Positions 26,839-35,618 of a stretch of 64,000 nt of DNA are shown one piece after another (position 1 is the first letter of the stretch; the number at the start of each line of letters is the position of its first letter). Under the pieces are notes generated by a model. It had not been told where the DNA came from. It did not search any database and saw only the letters and a list, made by a program, of their open reading frames with translations. Position numbers and translations under genes: made by a program. Origin of the DNA: Lentzea xinjiangensis (GTDB lineage: Bacteria > Actinomycetota > Actinomycetes > Mycobacteriales > Pseudonocardiaceae); the NCBI RefSeq assembly GCF_900110955.1, contig NZ_FOFR01000015.1:62001-126000 (forward strand). The letters run 5' to 3'.

Positions 26839-27975
26839 TCATCGGACGTCTTCGGGCTGCGAGACCGCGTCCGTGGGCGCACTCGGCGACGCCGCGGGCG
26901 TCGGCTGGTGGTCGTGCGGCTGGGCGAAGACGAGGACATCGGAGTGGATGCGCCGATGCGGCGCGGGCAGCCCGCGCACCGAGGCGCGGTGACGCGCACG
27001 CGCGTCACCGTCGTCAGTGTCGCGGTCACCGTGGACACCGTCGGAGTGCGCGTCGGAGTGGGTGTCGGCAAGGTGGAAACGGCCGTCGCGGACGGGCGTG
27101 TGCAGGGCGACGATGTGCTGGAGGTAGAGCAGGTCGGCGTTCTGGCCTGCGGTCACCACCGCGCCCGTCGGGTCGGTCAGCTCGCCCGACGTCCAGTCAC
27201 AGTGCGTGAGCACGACGAGGATGCCGCCGACCCGGAGTCGCCGTGCCGCGTAGAGCGCGATGAGGTCGGCGGTGTTGCCGTGTCCGTGGTCGCCGGAGCG
27301 GTGCGGCGGCAGGCTGGCGATGATCAGGTCGGCGCTGCCAACGGGTTCGGTCACCGCGTCCGGGAAGGGCACCTCGACGGCGACTTCCGGTGCCGTGGGG
27401 ATGGTCCCGGGTGCCGGGCCCACCCCGCCGACGAGGTCGGCCCAGAACGGGCGGGAAGCCGGGCCGGTCGACGTCGCGTCGACTGGCACTCGCTCGACGC
27501 GCGCGGCTCGGTCGAGGCGTTCGACGGCGGTGATGGTGTCGGCCAGTTCGGGGCCGAGCTCAGTTCCGGGGGCGTGGTCGATGACGCCGTCGGCACCGAC
27601 CACGCCGAGCGTCGGGCGGGTGCGGTCGGGGATCGACCAGTCCAGCAGCACGACTCGTTCGGCGGGCTTGCTGAACGAGGTGACGATCCGCTCGACGAGG
27701 GCAGCGGGCCACGTGGCGTCGAGGTCGATCGGTGCCGAGCTGGCAGTCCAGACGGTCGCCGGGGTCGGGGTCGAGGCCGACCCGCGCGAGCGCGAGCGGC
27801 CGGTGCCCGCCGTGGACTTCGCGGGCTTGCCGGGGCTGACGCGGGTGGTGGTCGGAGCGGTCGGCCAGGGTCGGCGGTCGCCGCCCCGGTGACCGCCGGG
27901 GCGGGCCGGAGCCGGGTGGGTGGAGTCGGCGCGCCGTCGGGGCGAGCGGCGGGCGGAGCTGTCGGACTGGGTCAC
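26839..27975 (-). CDS. Methyltransferase-like protein lacking catalytic motifs, partner of the adjacent methylase
   Basis: A 378-residue protein that aligns with its downstream neighbour: VWTASSAP, then ALVERIVTSFSKPAERVVLL (92-111) followed by DWSIPD where DPMCGIGTT is expected, and ADLIIASLPPHR (215-226) where TSPPYG is expected. Later GGILVVLTHCDW matches a Rossmann strand. SAM binding and catalysis are therefore unlikely. Heterodimers of an active and an inactive methyltransferase are known, so it may supply DNA recognition. GTG 27975 follows GAAGGGACACCC, almost the same context as in the neighbour. The first 80 residues are Arg/Pro-rich and disordered. Confidence 0.6.
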   Translation of the reverse strand: MTQSDSSARRSPRRRADSTHPAPARPGGHRGGDRRPWPTAPTTTRVSPGKPAKSTAGTGRSRSRGSASTPTPATVWTASSAPIDLDATWPAALVERIVTSFSKPAERVVLLDWSIPDRTRPTLGVVGADGVIDHAPGTELGPELADTITAVERLDRAARVERVPVDATSTGPASRPFWADLVGGVGPAPGTIPTAPEVAVEVPFPDAVTEPVGSADLIIASLPPHRSGDHGHGNTADLIALYAARRLRVGGILVVLTHCDWTSGELTDPTGAVVTAGQNADLLYLQHIVALHTPVRDGRFHLADTHSDAHSDGVHGDRDTDDGDARARHRASVRGLPAPHRRIHSDVLVFAQPHDHQPTPAASPSAPTDAVSQPEDVR

Positions 27976-28245
27976 GGGTGTCCCTTCGCCAAACTGGGTG
28001 CGCCTGTCGGTGCAAGGCGCTGATGACACCCCTGAACTCCGAAATACAGCCCCTTTGGGGACACGCCCCGCCAACTTTTCTCAACCGGATTCCACGGTCG
28101 CGAATAGCCGGGAAAGGCTCGCGCGCACGTGTCCGCGCAGAGAGAGGCGGCGAGTCCAGAAGAAGGGGCCGAGCGCTTTTTCCGATCCTGGCGGAGATCG
28201 CGGACACTCCGGCCGGTCGCAGCGCGTGACGGCGCACTCACGGCT

Positions 28246-28274
28246 ATGACCGAACTGGTACCGAACTAGTACCG
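28246..28274. repeat. 29-bp inverted repeat, left arm
   Basis: It begins atgaccgaactggtaccg and is matched by the reverse complement at 28415-28443 with a single mismatch. Each arm also holds a partial internal dyad (ggtac ... gtacc), as in sites bound by dimeric regulators. Confidence 0.8.
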
Positions 28275-28414
28275 GAAACCGCTTTTACCAGCTAGATGGG
28301 TATTACCGCACAAGTTGGTTGATCTTGATTCCACGTGCTCGGTGATCCATAAAGACGGCAGCAGCGGATCTTGTGTCACCTATGTCGCGGGCGTGGTGAT
28401 CGCCGGTACCTCTG

Positions 28415-28443
28415 CGGTACTAGTTCGGTACCAGTTTGGTCAT
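28415..28443. repeat. 29-bp inverted repeat, right arm
   Basis: Reverse complement of 28246-28274 with one mismatch (t for c). It ends 69 bp before the start of the sigma-like gene; the arms are 140 bp apart. Confidence 0.8.
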
Positions 28444-28512
28444 CGGTTGGTACTACCCGCCGTGGCGTCCTGGGCAAGTCGTTGATTCCGACTTGCTTTC
28501 GGGAGCCATTCC

Positions 28513-29571
28513 ATGAGTTCACATGAGTCTATTCCGCGCTCCGGTTTCGAGCGCGACTCCATGCCGCTGGACGCGGCGAGGTCGGCGTTCGAGTGGTTGG
28601 TCGCCGGGCCGCATCCGGTGTCGGTGGACGGCCGGTTGTTCCCCGGTCTTCCGGCGCGCCGGGTGCCGCTGAACGAGCTGCGCGACCGGCTGCTGCGCCG
28701 CCGCTGCCCGCAGACGCTGCGGGACTCGGCGTGGGCACACCTGGTCCTGCTCGCCTGCACCGAAGGTGGCGCCTGGACCGTCGGCGCGGTCGGGGTCGCG
28801 CTGCCCGCGCTGACCTCCATCGCCGCCACCTTGTCGGCGCGCTTCGCCGGTGACCCGAGCGACATCCACGCCGCGGTGCTCGCCGGATTCGTCGCCGAGC
28901 TCGGCGAGATCGACCTGCGCCGCCCGCGCGTCATGCTGCGTCTGCGATGGGCCGCCTACCGCGCCGGCCACACCGCGGTACGCGAGGCGCTGGACGCGCC
29001 GGTGCCCTCGGGACACGGGTTCCGCCCGACGATTCCGCCGCCCCCGTGGGGCCACCCCGACTTCGTCCTCGCCCGCGCCGTCGCGGACGGTGCCATCACG
29101 TCCACCGAGGCCGAACTCATCGGCTCCACCCGGCTGGAAGGCGTGCCGCTGGCCGACGCCGCAGCCGAACGCAACCTCTCCTACCAAGCAGCGAAGAAGG
29201 CCCGCCAACGCGCCGAGCACCGCCTGGTCGCCTACCTGCTCGACAACACCGCCGACACCCCGCGCTCCGGTCCGCGCGAGGGCGACGTCGCAACCCAGGT
29301 GGCCGACGCGGTGACCATCACCGCCGCCGCCCAGCACTCGACCACCACCCTCTCGCTGTCACGCACTGTCACTGATCTGGCGACGCGCACGACAAAGAAA
29401 GTCGGCGACCGCGTGTCCCCGCAGGACCGATTTTCCGGAGTTCAGGGGTGCGGGAGGAAACCAGCCACCCCCGCACACACCACCTCTTCGCCCACGCCGT
29501 CGCGCGAGTCCACACAGCACTCGCCACAGCGGCCGTCGGGCACGACTCCGGGAGTGTCGCGATGCGCCTGA
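28513..29571 (+). CDS. Sigma-factor-like HTH regulator at the head of the transfer operon
   Basis: A 352-residue protein. Residues about 190-245 (DGAITSTEAELIGSTRLEGV, AAERNLSYQAAKKARQRAEH) form a sigma region-4-like HTH. The N-terminal half is helical with Arg/Trp patches (LRDRLLRRRCPQTLRDSAWA, RPRVMLRLRWAAYRA). The last 90 residues are Ser/Thr-rich and disordered. Similar proteins stand before VirB4/VirD4-like genes in other actinomycete elements, as I recall, so it probably controls transfer. ATG 28513 lies downstream of the inverted repeat. Its 3' end overlaps the pilin-like gene by ten bases. Confidence 0.6.
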   Translation: MSSHESIPRSGFERDSMPLDAARSAFEWLVAGPHPVSVDGRLFPGLPARRVPLNELRDRLLRRRCPQTLRDSAWAHLVLLACTEGGAWTVGAVGVALPALTSIAATLSARFAGDPSDIHAAVLAGFVAELGEIDLRRPRVMLRLRWAAYRAGHTAVREALDAPVPSGHGFRPTIPPPPWGHPDFVLARAVADGAITSTEAELIGSTRLEGVPLADAAAERNLSYQAAKKARQRAEHRLVAYLLDNTADTPRSGPREGDVATQVADAVTITAAAQHSTTTLSLSRTVTDLATRTTKKVGDRVSPQDRFSGVQGCGRKPATPAHTTSSPTPSRESTQHSPQRPSGTTPGVSRCA

Positions 29572-30089
29572 CTCGTACCCCTGTCCGTCCTCACAACCAC
29601 TGCCGGCCCGGTGACAACCGGCCCCACCGCCGGGTTGTCCTCCGCCGCCGCGAGGTAACCTCGCGGGCCCACACACCGACGTGCGCGGGCCCGCGGCGGT
29701 CGGCCAACGACGACAACACACCTCCGACCTATCACGGCCGTAGCAACTGCCGCCGCAGCATCCGCCGTCGCGTGCTGCTGGTCGCGGAACTGGTTGTGGT
29801 GGCGCTGCTGGCCTCCGGCGCGACGGCGTACGCCGACACGGTCGTGCTGGCGATCGCGGGCAGCGTCGACGAGGTCCTGACCAACATCCGCAACTGGCTG
29901 ATGGGCATTCTCGCCGGGTTGGCGACGGTGTTCCTCACCATCGGCGGTGTCCGCCGCGTGTTCGGTGGCGGTGACCCCGGCGAGCAGGAGAAGTCCAAGG
30001 AGGCGTTCAAGGCGGCCGGGATCGGCTACGCCCTGGCCGCACTCGCACCACTGGTCGTGACGGTGCTCAAAGGCATCGTGGGGGCCTGA
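29562..30089 (+). CDS. VirB2/TrbC-like small membrane protein
   Basis: A 175-residue protein. A basic, disordered N-terminus (1-65) leads to a signal-like helix (VLLVAELVVVALLASGATAY), then two hydrophobic segments, NWLMGILAGLATVFLTIGGV and IGYALAALAPLVVTVLKGIV, separated by a polar loop GGGDPGEQEKSKEAFKAAG. Two helices around a short basic/polar loop is the VirB2/TrbC pilin pattern. GGGAG lies just before ATG 29562. The next gene encodes a VirB6-like protein, supporting the assignment. Confidence 0.65.
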   Translation: MRLTRTPVRPHNHCRPGDNRPHRRVVLRRREVTSRAHTPTCAGPRRSANDDNTPPTYHGRSNCRRSIRRRVLLVAELVVVALLASGATAYADTVVLAIAGSVDEVLTNIRNWLMGILAGLATVFLTIGGVRRVFGGGDPGEQEKSKEAFKAAGIGYALAALAPLVVTVLKGIVGA

Positions 30090-30092
30090 TCG

Positions 30093-32384
30093 ATGCGCCC
30101 GCCGAACAGGCCGGTCAGGTCTGCCCCACGCCGCACATCAGTCGGCCCCACCGTCGACTCACTGCACGACACAACGCCCACAGCGCGACGCGGATCGGTG
30201 TCGGCGGACCACCGGGAGATGCTCGCTCCTCCGGCCGTGGACACCCGGCGGACCCGCCGGATCGGAGGAGTTCTTCGCCTCCCGCGGAGCCGGGCGCTGG
30301 TGGCGTTGGCGGTGAGCCTGGTCGTCCTGTTGGGCGGCACCCTCGCCTCGGCGGTGTTCAGTCCGCACTCGGATACAGCGGTGGCCCCGGCCGCCGCGGC
30401 GCAGCCCGCGCCGCCGACCAACCAGCCGCCGCTTCCGATCCCGACTGTCGACCCAGACCCCTGTGGTCCGGGCTCGCCGCCGCTGCCGATCTGCACCCTG
30501 CCGACGCCGACCACTACGCCGACCACGACCTCGTCGACACCGTGCTCCGGTGAGGGCTGCATCCCTCAGCCCGGCACCACCACCGCGGCACCGACGAACC
30601 CCGGCACCAGGCAGCCCGGTCAGGGCGAGCAGACCGGAGACGACTGCGGCATCACCGACATCGGTGCCTGCGTCACCGAGGCCATCAACGCCTTCTTCCG
30701 GGGCATCGTCACCGAGGCGCTCAACCCGCTGCTGGACCTTTTGTCCAAGACGCTGCTGACCACGCCGATGCCGGACTCGCTGCCGCGCGTGGGCGAGCTG
30801 TGGGACAACTCCTGGCAGATCCTGCTCATCTCCTACGGCCTGCTCGTGCTCATCGCCGGAGTCATCGCGATGGGCTACCAAACCGTCCAGACCCGACACT
30901 CCATCAAGGAACTCGCACCGCGTCTGGTAGTCGGGTTCCTGGCCGGCGCCTTGAGCTTGTGGGTGGCGACCAAGGGCATCCAGATCGCCAACGCCGGCGC
31001 CGAGGCGATCATGGGCGGCGGGGTCGACGCGAGTTCCGCGGGCGAGACGCTGCGCAACCTCGTACTGAGCAGTCTCAACGGCAGCAACTGGATCACCTTC
31101 ATCGGGATCGTTCTCGCCGGGTTGCTCGTCGCGCTGCTCATCACCTACGTGGTGCGGGTCGCGCTGACCATCATCCTCATCGCCGGGGCGCCATTGGCGT
31201 TGATGTTCCACGCTCTGCCCCAGACCGAGGGCATCGCCTACTGGTGGTGGAAAGCCTACGGCGGCTGTCTTGCGATCCAGCTCGGCCAGAGCCTGACGTT
31301 GATCACCGCGATGAAGGTGTTCCTCGCCCCCGGCGGGTTCACCATCTTCGGCCCGACCATGTCCGGGTTGGTCAACCTGCTGGTCGCGCTCGCGCTGATG
31401 TACATCCTGTTCAAGATCCCGTTCTGGGTGCTGTCCTCGGTGCGCGGCGGTGGCGGCCGGAGCGGTCTGATCGGGTCGCTGGTCAAGGGCTTCCTCGCCT
31501 ACAAGACCTTCGGTCTGCTCGGCGGTGGCGGTGGCGGTGGCGGTGGCGGTGGCGGCAAGAGCCCGAAGTCTCGCCCCTCGGGCGGCGGCCGGGGCGGCAA
31601 CGGCGGTGGAGGTTCCAGCGGCGGCAGCGGTTCGTCGAACCCGTACGCCAATGCGCGCACGACCGCGAACGGGCAGTACGTCCTGCCGCTGCCCGGTGTG
31701 CGCCGGACCCGCCCGACGGGCAAGCCCGCGCCGAAGCCCCAGTCCGGTCCGACTCCGACGTCCTCCGGTCCGCAGGGCCGGCAGCTGGCGCTGCCGTTGG
31801 GTGAGGACTGGCCGGAGAACAAGCCGGTGCTCGGCCGCGACGGTCAGTACCAGCTGCCCCTGGACGTCCAGCGCACGACGCCGCCACCAGCCTCACCCAC
31901 CGGGACGGACACCAGTGGTCGTCGCACCCGTGCGGCCGGGGGCAAGCAGCTCGAGTTGCCGTTGGACCCCTACCGGGGCAACCGCCCGAACCGGTCCGGG
32001 CAGTACCCGCTGCCCCTGGACGGGGTGCGTCGAGTCCCGCGCCCGGCGAGTCCGCCGCCTCCACCGAGCCCGCGTCCGAGCGGGCGTCGGGTGGTCCAGC
32101 CGGAGTTGCCCTTCGACCCGTACAAGGGCAACCGGGCGAACCGCGGCGGCCAGTACCCGCTGCCGCTGGACGGCGTGCGCCGGACTCCGGCGCCCAAGCC
32201 CGCGCCCGCTCCGCCACCGCCGGCCTCGCCTCGCCCGTCCCCGCGCACGGGACAGCAGTTGCGGTTGCCGCTGGACCTGCCCAAGCCGGCCAAGCCGCCG
32301 ACGACGCCGGTCGTCAGCTCACCACCGTCACCACCGCCGCCACCGGCGCGGCCACGTCCGAAGCCAGGAGGTAAGACCTCATGA
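30093..32384 (+). CDS. VirB6/TrbL-like polytopic protein with QxxLPLD repeat tail
   Basis: A 763-residue protein. One N-terminal helix (about 70-90) is followed by a Pro/Thr-rich extracytoplasmic stretch. Then come about six membrane segments (250-460), including WQILLISYGLLVLIAGVIAM and a YWWWKAYGGCLAIQLGQSLT region typical of inner-membrane channel proteins of type IV systems. A polyglycine run follows, then a Pro-rich tail (527-728) with about eight copies of Q-x-x-LPLD (QYPLPLDGVRR twice). The last four bases overlap the PrgI-like gene. The tail may be a docking platform. Confidence 0.75.
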   Translation: MRPPNRPVRSAPRRTSVGPTVDSLHDTTPTARRGSVSADHREMLAPPAVDTRRTRRIGGVLRLPRSRALVALAVSLVVLLGGTLASAVFSPHSDTAVAPAAAAQPAPPTNQPPLPIPTVDPDPCGPGSPPLPICTLPTPTTTPTTTSSTPCSGEGCIPQPGTTTAAPTNPGTRQPGQGEQTGDDCGITDIGACVTEAINAFFRGIVTEALNPLLDLLSKTLLTTPMPDSLPRVGELWDNSWQILLISYGLLVLIAGVIAMGYQTVQTRHSIKELAPRLVVGFLAGALSLWVATKGIQIANAGAEAIMGGGVDASSAGETLRNLVLSSLNGSNWITFIGIVLAGLLVALLITYVVRVALTIILIAGAPLALMFHALPQTEGIAYWWWKAYGGCLAIQLGQSLTLITAMKVFLAPGGFTIFGPTMSGLVNLLVALALMYILFKIPFWVLSSVRGGGGRSGLIGSLVKGFLAYKTFGLLGGGGGGGGGGGGKSPKSRPSGGGRGGNGGGGSSGGSGSSNPYANARTTANGQYVLPLPGVRRTRPTGKPAPKPQSGPTPTSSGPQGRQLALPLGEDWPENKPVLGRDGQYQLPLDVQRTTPPPASPTGTDTSGRRTRAAGGKQLELPLDPYRGNRPNRSGQYPLPLDGVRRVPRPASPPPPPSPRPSGRRVVQPELPFDPYKGNRANRGGQYPLPLDGVRRTPAPKPAPAPPPPASPRPSPRTGQQLRLPLDLPKPAKPPTTPVVSSPPSPPPPPARPRPKPGGKTS
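31521..31556 (+). repeat. GGCGGT hexanucleotide microsatellite
   Basis: Six copies of ggcggt (the last ends ggc) encode a Gly run in the VirB6-like protein. Slippage would change the linker by two Gly per unit without a frameshift. Confidence 0.7.
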
Positions 32385-33649
32385 CCGCTCCCGTTCGTAT
32401 CCCGGCCGATGTCGACATGCACGACCGTGTCCTCGGGCCGCTGACCGCACGCCAACTGGCCATCCTCGCCGCCGCCGGGGCGGTGCTATACCTGATCTGG
32501 GCGGTCACCCGTGCCTTCGTCCCGATCCCGGTGTTCCTGGCCTTCGCCGTCCCGGTCGGCGCGGCCTCGGCGATGCTCGCGCTGGGCAAGCGCGACGGGG
32601 TACCGATGGACAAGCTGCTCGTCGCCGCGATCCGGCAACGGGTCGCACCCCGCCACCGGGTCGCCGCGCCCGAGGGCGTGCGCCCCGCCCCTGCTTGGCT
32701 CACCCCGGACACCGACCGCACCGCACGCCAGACCGCCGGGCGCCTCAAGGGCGGAAAGGGCCGGACTGGACAGCCCGAGCAGGTGTCGCCCTCGGCGTTG
32801 CGGCTGCCGGCCGAGGCCGTGACCGAGACCGGTGTGGTCGACCTCGGCACGGACGGCCTGGCGGTGGTCGCGGTCGCCTCGACGGTGAACTTCGCGCTGC
32901 GGACCCCGAACGAGCAGGAAGCGCTCGTCGCGAGCTTCGGCCGCTACCTGCACTCGCTGACCGCCCCGGTGCAGGTGCTCGTGCGCACCGAACGCCTCGA
33001 CCTCTCTGCCCAGATCGCCGAACTGCGCGAGCGGGCGGGTGGACTGCCGCACCCGGCATTGGAGGCCGCCGCGGTCGAGCACGCCGACTACCTGGTCCAG
33101 CTCGGGCAGCAGTCGGACCTGCTGCGTCGCCAGGTGCTGCTCGTGCTGCGCGAGCCGCTCGGCACAGCGGCGCCGACCGACGGCTTGGGCGGGCCCGGTC
33201 CGCTGGCGATGCTCGGGTCGATGGCGGGCAAGCGCCGCAAGCAGGCGGGCGGACAGGTCGACGCCGGTGCCCGCCGGGCCGCCGAGTCGCGTCTGGTGCG
33301 TCGTCTCGGCGAGGCGATCGAACTGCTGTCGCCGGCCGGGATCGTGGTCACCCCGCTCGACGCGGGGCAGGCCACGGCGGTGCTGGCCTCGGCGTGCAAC
33401 CCCGACAGCCTCCTGCCGCCCTCGGCGGGGTTGGCCGGCGCGGACGAGGTCATCACCACCTCCGGCACAGACCTCACCGAGGACGACGTCGCCGACGACT
33501 TCGACGACGGCTCCTTCTTCGCGCACGCCACCACGGCGCCCAGCCGTACGCCGTCGGGACGGTCCGAGGACAGCGACGACGAGGACGACTGGGACTACGA
33601 GGACGACGACTACCCGGACGACTACGAGGACGAAAGGGGGCGGTCCTGA
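32381..33649 (+). CDS. PrgI/SCO6880-family T4SS membrane protein
   Basis: A 422-residue protein. The N-terminal 70 residues match the PrgI pattern: VRIPADVDMHDRVLGPLTAR, then two helices around LAILAAAGAVLYLIWAV and PIPVFLAFAVPVGAASAML. The large soluble domain (120-330) is alpha/beta, and the C-terminus is very acidic (SDDEDDWDYEDDDYPDDYED). PrgI-like proteins sit between the VirB6-like channel and the VirB4 ATPase in Gram-positive conjugation systems. It overlaps the gene before it by four bases (ATGA) and the VirB4 gene by one (TGATG). Confidence 0.75.
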   Translation: MTAPVRIPADVDMHDRVLGPLTARQLAILAAAGAVLYLIWAVTRAFVPIPVFLAFAVPVGAASAMLALGKRDGVPMDKLLVAAIRQRVAPRHRVAAPEGVRPAPAWLTPDTDRTARQTAGRLKGGKGRTGQPEQVSPSALRLPAEAVTETGVVDLGTDGLAVVAVASTVNFALRTPNEQEALVASFGRYLHSLTAPVQVLVRTERLDLSAQIAELRERAGGLPHPALEAAAVEHADYLVQLGQQSDLLRRQVLLVLREPLGTAAPTDGLGGPGPLAMLGSMAGKRRKQAGGQVDAGARRAAESRLVRRLGEAIELLSPAGIVVTPLDAGQATAVLASACNPDSLLPPSAGLAGADEVITTSGTDLTEDDVADDFDDGSFFAHATTAPSRTPSGRSEDSDDEDDWDYEDDDYPDDYEDERGRS

Positions 33650-35568
33650 TGGCCTCCCGCACATGCAAGACCCGGGGCAACCCGACCGCCCCGGCGGCCT
33701 CGTCGGCGGCTGCCGCGTTCACCCCCGACGCCCTGTCGGTGGCCGCGCGGCACCTGGAGGTCGGCGGCGAGTCGGTCTCCAGCTTCGCCGTGGTTGGGTT
33801 CCCGCGTGAGGTGCACCCCGGCTGGCTCGCGCCGCTGCTGACCTACCCCGGCCGTCTCGACGTCTCGGTACACATCGAGCCGATCGACCCGGCCACCGCC
33901 GCCTCGCGGTTGAAGAAGCAGCTCGCGAAGCTGGAGGCGGGGCGGCGGCACACCGCCGAGCACGGTCGCCTGCTCGACCCGCAGGTCGAGGCCGCCACCG
34001 AGGACGCCTACGACCTGTCCTCCCGCGTCGCCCGCGGAGAGGGAAAGCTGTTCCGGGTCGGGCTGTACCTGACGATCCACGCCGCCTCGGAGAAGGCGCT
34101 CACGGATGAAGTGGCCGCGCTGCGGTCGCTGTGCGCGTCGCTGTTGCTCGACGCCAAGCACACCACCTACCGGTCGCTGCAGGGCTGGGTGTCGACGCTG
34201 CCGATGGGCCTGGACCTCATCGGGATGCGCAGGACGTTCGACACCTCGGCGTTGGCGTCGGCGTTCCCGTTCACCAGCCCGGACTTGCCCGCTCCGGACC
34301 CGACCAGCGTGGCCGCGCCGTCCGGGGTGCTCTACGGCTACAACGTCGGCTCCCAGGGCTTGGTGCACTGGGACCGGTTCGGCGACGGGATGCATAACCA
34401 CAACTCGGTGATCCTCGGCCGCTCCGGTGCGGGCAAGTCCTACCTGGTGAAGCTGGAGCTGCTGCGCAGCTTGTACCGGGGCGTCGAGATCGCGGTCGTC
34501 GACCCCGAGGACGAGTACGCCCGGCTGGCCGCCGCGGTCGGCGGCACCTACGTGCACCTCGGCGCGCGGGGTGTCCGGCTCAACCCGTTCGATCTGCCGA
34601 TCCACACGCGTGCCGACGGTCGCCGCACCGCCCCGAAGGACGCGCTCGTGCGGCGGTCGCTGTTCCTGCACACCGTCATCGCCGTCCTCGTCGGTGGCGA
34701 GCTTGAGGCGGCGGAGCGGGCGGCGTTGGACCGGGCGATTGCCGCGACCTATCAGACCGTGGGCATCACCGCCGACGCTCGCACGTGGACCCGGCCGTCC
34801 CCGACGCTGCGGGTCTTGCGGGACCAGCTCGCGGGCGCCGGGCAGGCCGGCGACCGGGCCGCGGGCGAGCTGGCGGCGAGGCTTCATCCGTTCGTCGAGG
34901 GCGCGTTCAAGCAGCTGTTCGACGGGCCCAGCAGTGTCAACCCCGAAGGTCACCTCGTGGTGTTCAGCCTGCGCGACCTGCCCGACGAGTTGAAGGGCAT
35001 CGGCACCCTGCTGACCCTGGACGCGGTGTGGCGGCGGGTGTCCAACCCGGCCATCCGCCGCCCGCGCCTGGTCGTGGTGGACGAGGCGTGGCTGCTGATG
35101 AAGGAGAAGTCTGGCGCTGAGTTCCTGTTCCGGATGGCCAAGGCGTCGCGCAAGCACTGGGCCGGGTTGACGGTGGCGACCCAGGACACCGCCGACGTGC
35201 TCGGCAGCGATCTGGGCAAGGCGGTCGTGGCGAACGCGGCGACCCAGATCCTGTTGCGGCAGGCGTCGCAGGCCATTGACGAGATCACCCAGACCTTCGA
35301 CCTGTCCGCCGGGGAGCGCGCGTTCCTGCTCTCGGCCGACCGCGGTCAGGGCCTGCTGTCGGCCGGCACGCAGCGGGTGGCGTTTCAGAGCATCGCCTCG
35401 CCCACCGAACACTACCTGGTCACCAGCAACCCGGCCGAACTCGCCGCCTACGCCGACACCGTCGAACCGGTCGACGAGGCCGACGCCGCGTTCGTCGACC
35501 TGGGCTTCGACGGAGACGAGTTCGGCTCCGACTCCGACGACGACCAGGTCCACCTCGACGCCGCCTGA
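33649..35568 (+). CDS. VirB4-like conjugation ATPase
   Basis: A 639-residue ATPase of the VirB4/TraC family. Walker A is GRSGAGKS (257-264); Walker B is LVVVDEAW (about 474-481), followed by the family segment HWAGLTVATQDTADVLGS and a Gln/Arg region IDEITQTFDLSAGERAF. The N-terminal 240 residues are the channel-binding part (WLAPLLTYPGRLDVSVHIEP). It should power assembly of the transfer channel at the inner membrane. ATG 33649 shares its A with the TGA of the PrgI-like gene. The C-terminus is acidic, like that of the neighbour. Confidence 0.9.
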   Translation: MASRTCKTRGNPTAPAASSAAAAFTPDALSVAARHLEVGGESVSSFAVVGFPREVHPGWLAPLLTYPGRLDVSVHIEPIDPATAASRLKKQLAKLEAGRRHTAEHGRLLDPQVEAATEDAYDLSSRVARGEGKLFRVGLYLTIHAASEKALTDEVAALRSLCASLLLDAKHTTYRSLQGWVSTLPMGLDLIGMRRTFDTSALASAFPFTSPDLPAPDPTSVAAPSGVLYGYNVGSQGLVHWDRFGDGMHNHNSVILGRSGAGKSYLVKLELLRSLYRGVEIAVVDPEDEYARLAAAVGGTYVHLGARGVRLNPFDLPIHTRADGRRTAPKDALVRRSLFLHTVIAVLVGGELEAAERAALDRAIAATYQTVGITADARTWTRPSPTLRVLRDQLAGAGQAGDRAAGELAARLHPFVEGAFKQLFDGPSSVNPEGHLVVFSLRDLPDELKGIGTLLTLDAVWRRVSNPAIRRPRLVVVDEAWLLMKEKSGAEFLFRMAKASRKHWAGLTVATQDTADVLGSDLGKAVVANAATQILLRQASQAIDEITQTFDLSAGERAFLLSADRGQGLLSAGTQRVAFQSIASPTEHYLVTSNPAELAAYADTVEPVDEADAAFVDLGFDGDEFGSDSDDDQVHLDAA

Positions 35569-35618
35569 GCGCGCGCACCACCACCTCGTACGCACCTCTC
35601 CCGTGAAGGGATTCGTTC

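Larger units (their letters stand above)
27976..28512. promoter_or_regulatory. Divergent control region between methylase and transfer operons
   Basis: This 537-bp gap separates the leftward methylase genes from the rightward transfer operon and is AT-richer between 28246 and 28345. It contains the 29-bp inverted repeat listed separately and further ggtac words. It should hold both promoters and probably the main operator of the element. Confidence 0.6.

Noticed and set aside
28246-28443. The inverted repeat as ends of an insertion sequence
   Set aside because: Only 140 bp lie between the arms, too little for a transposase, and no target-site duplication is visible; a MITE is possible but the operator reading fits the location better.
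31525-33648. 5' half of the long plus frame that ends as the VirB4-like gene
   Set aside because: It is out of frame with the VirB6-like and PrgI-like genes and Arg/Ser-rich; the VirB4 gene starts at ATG 33649.
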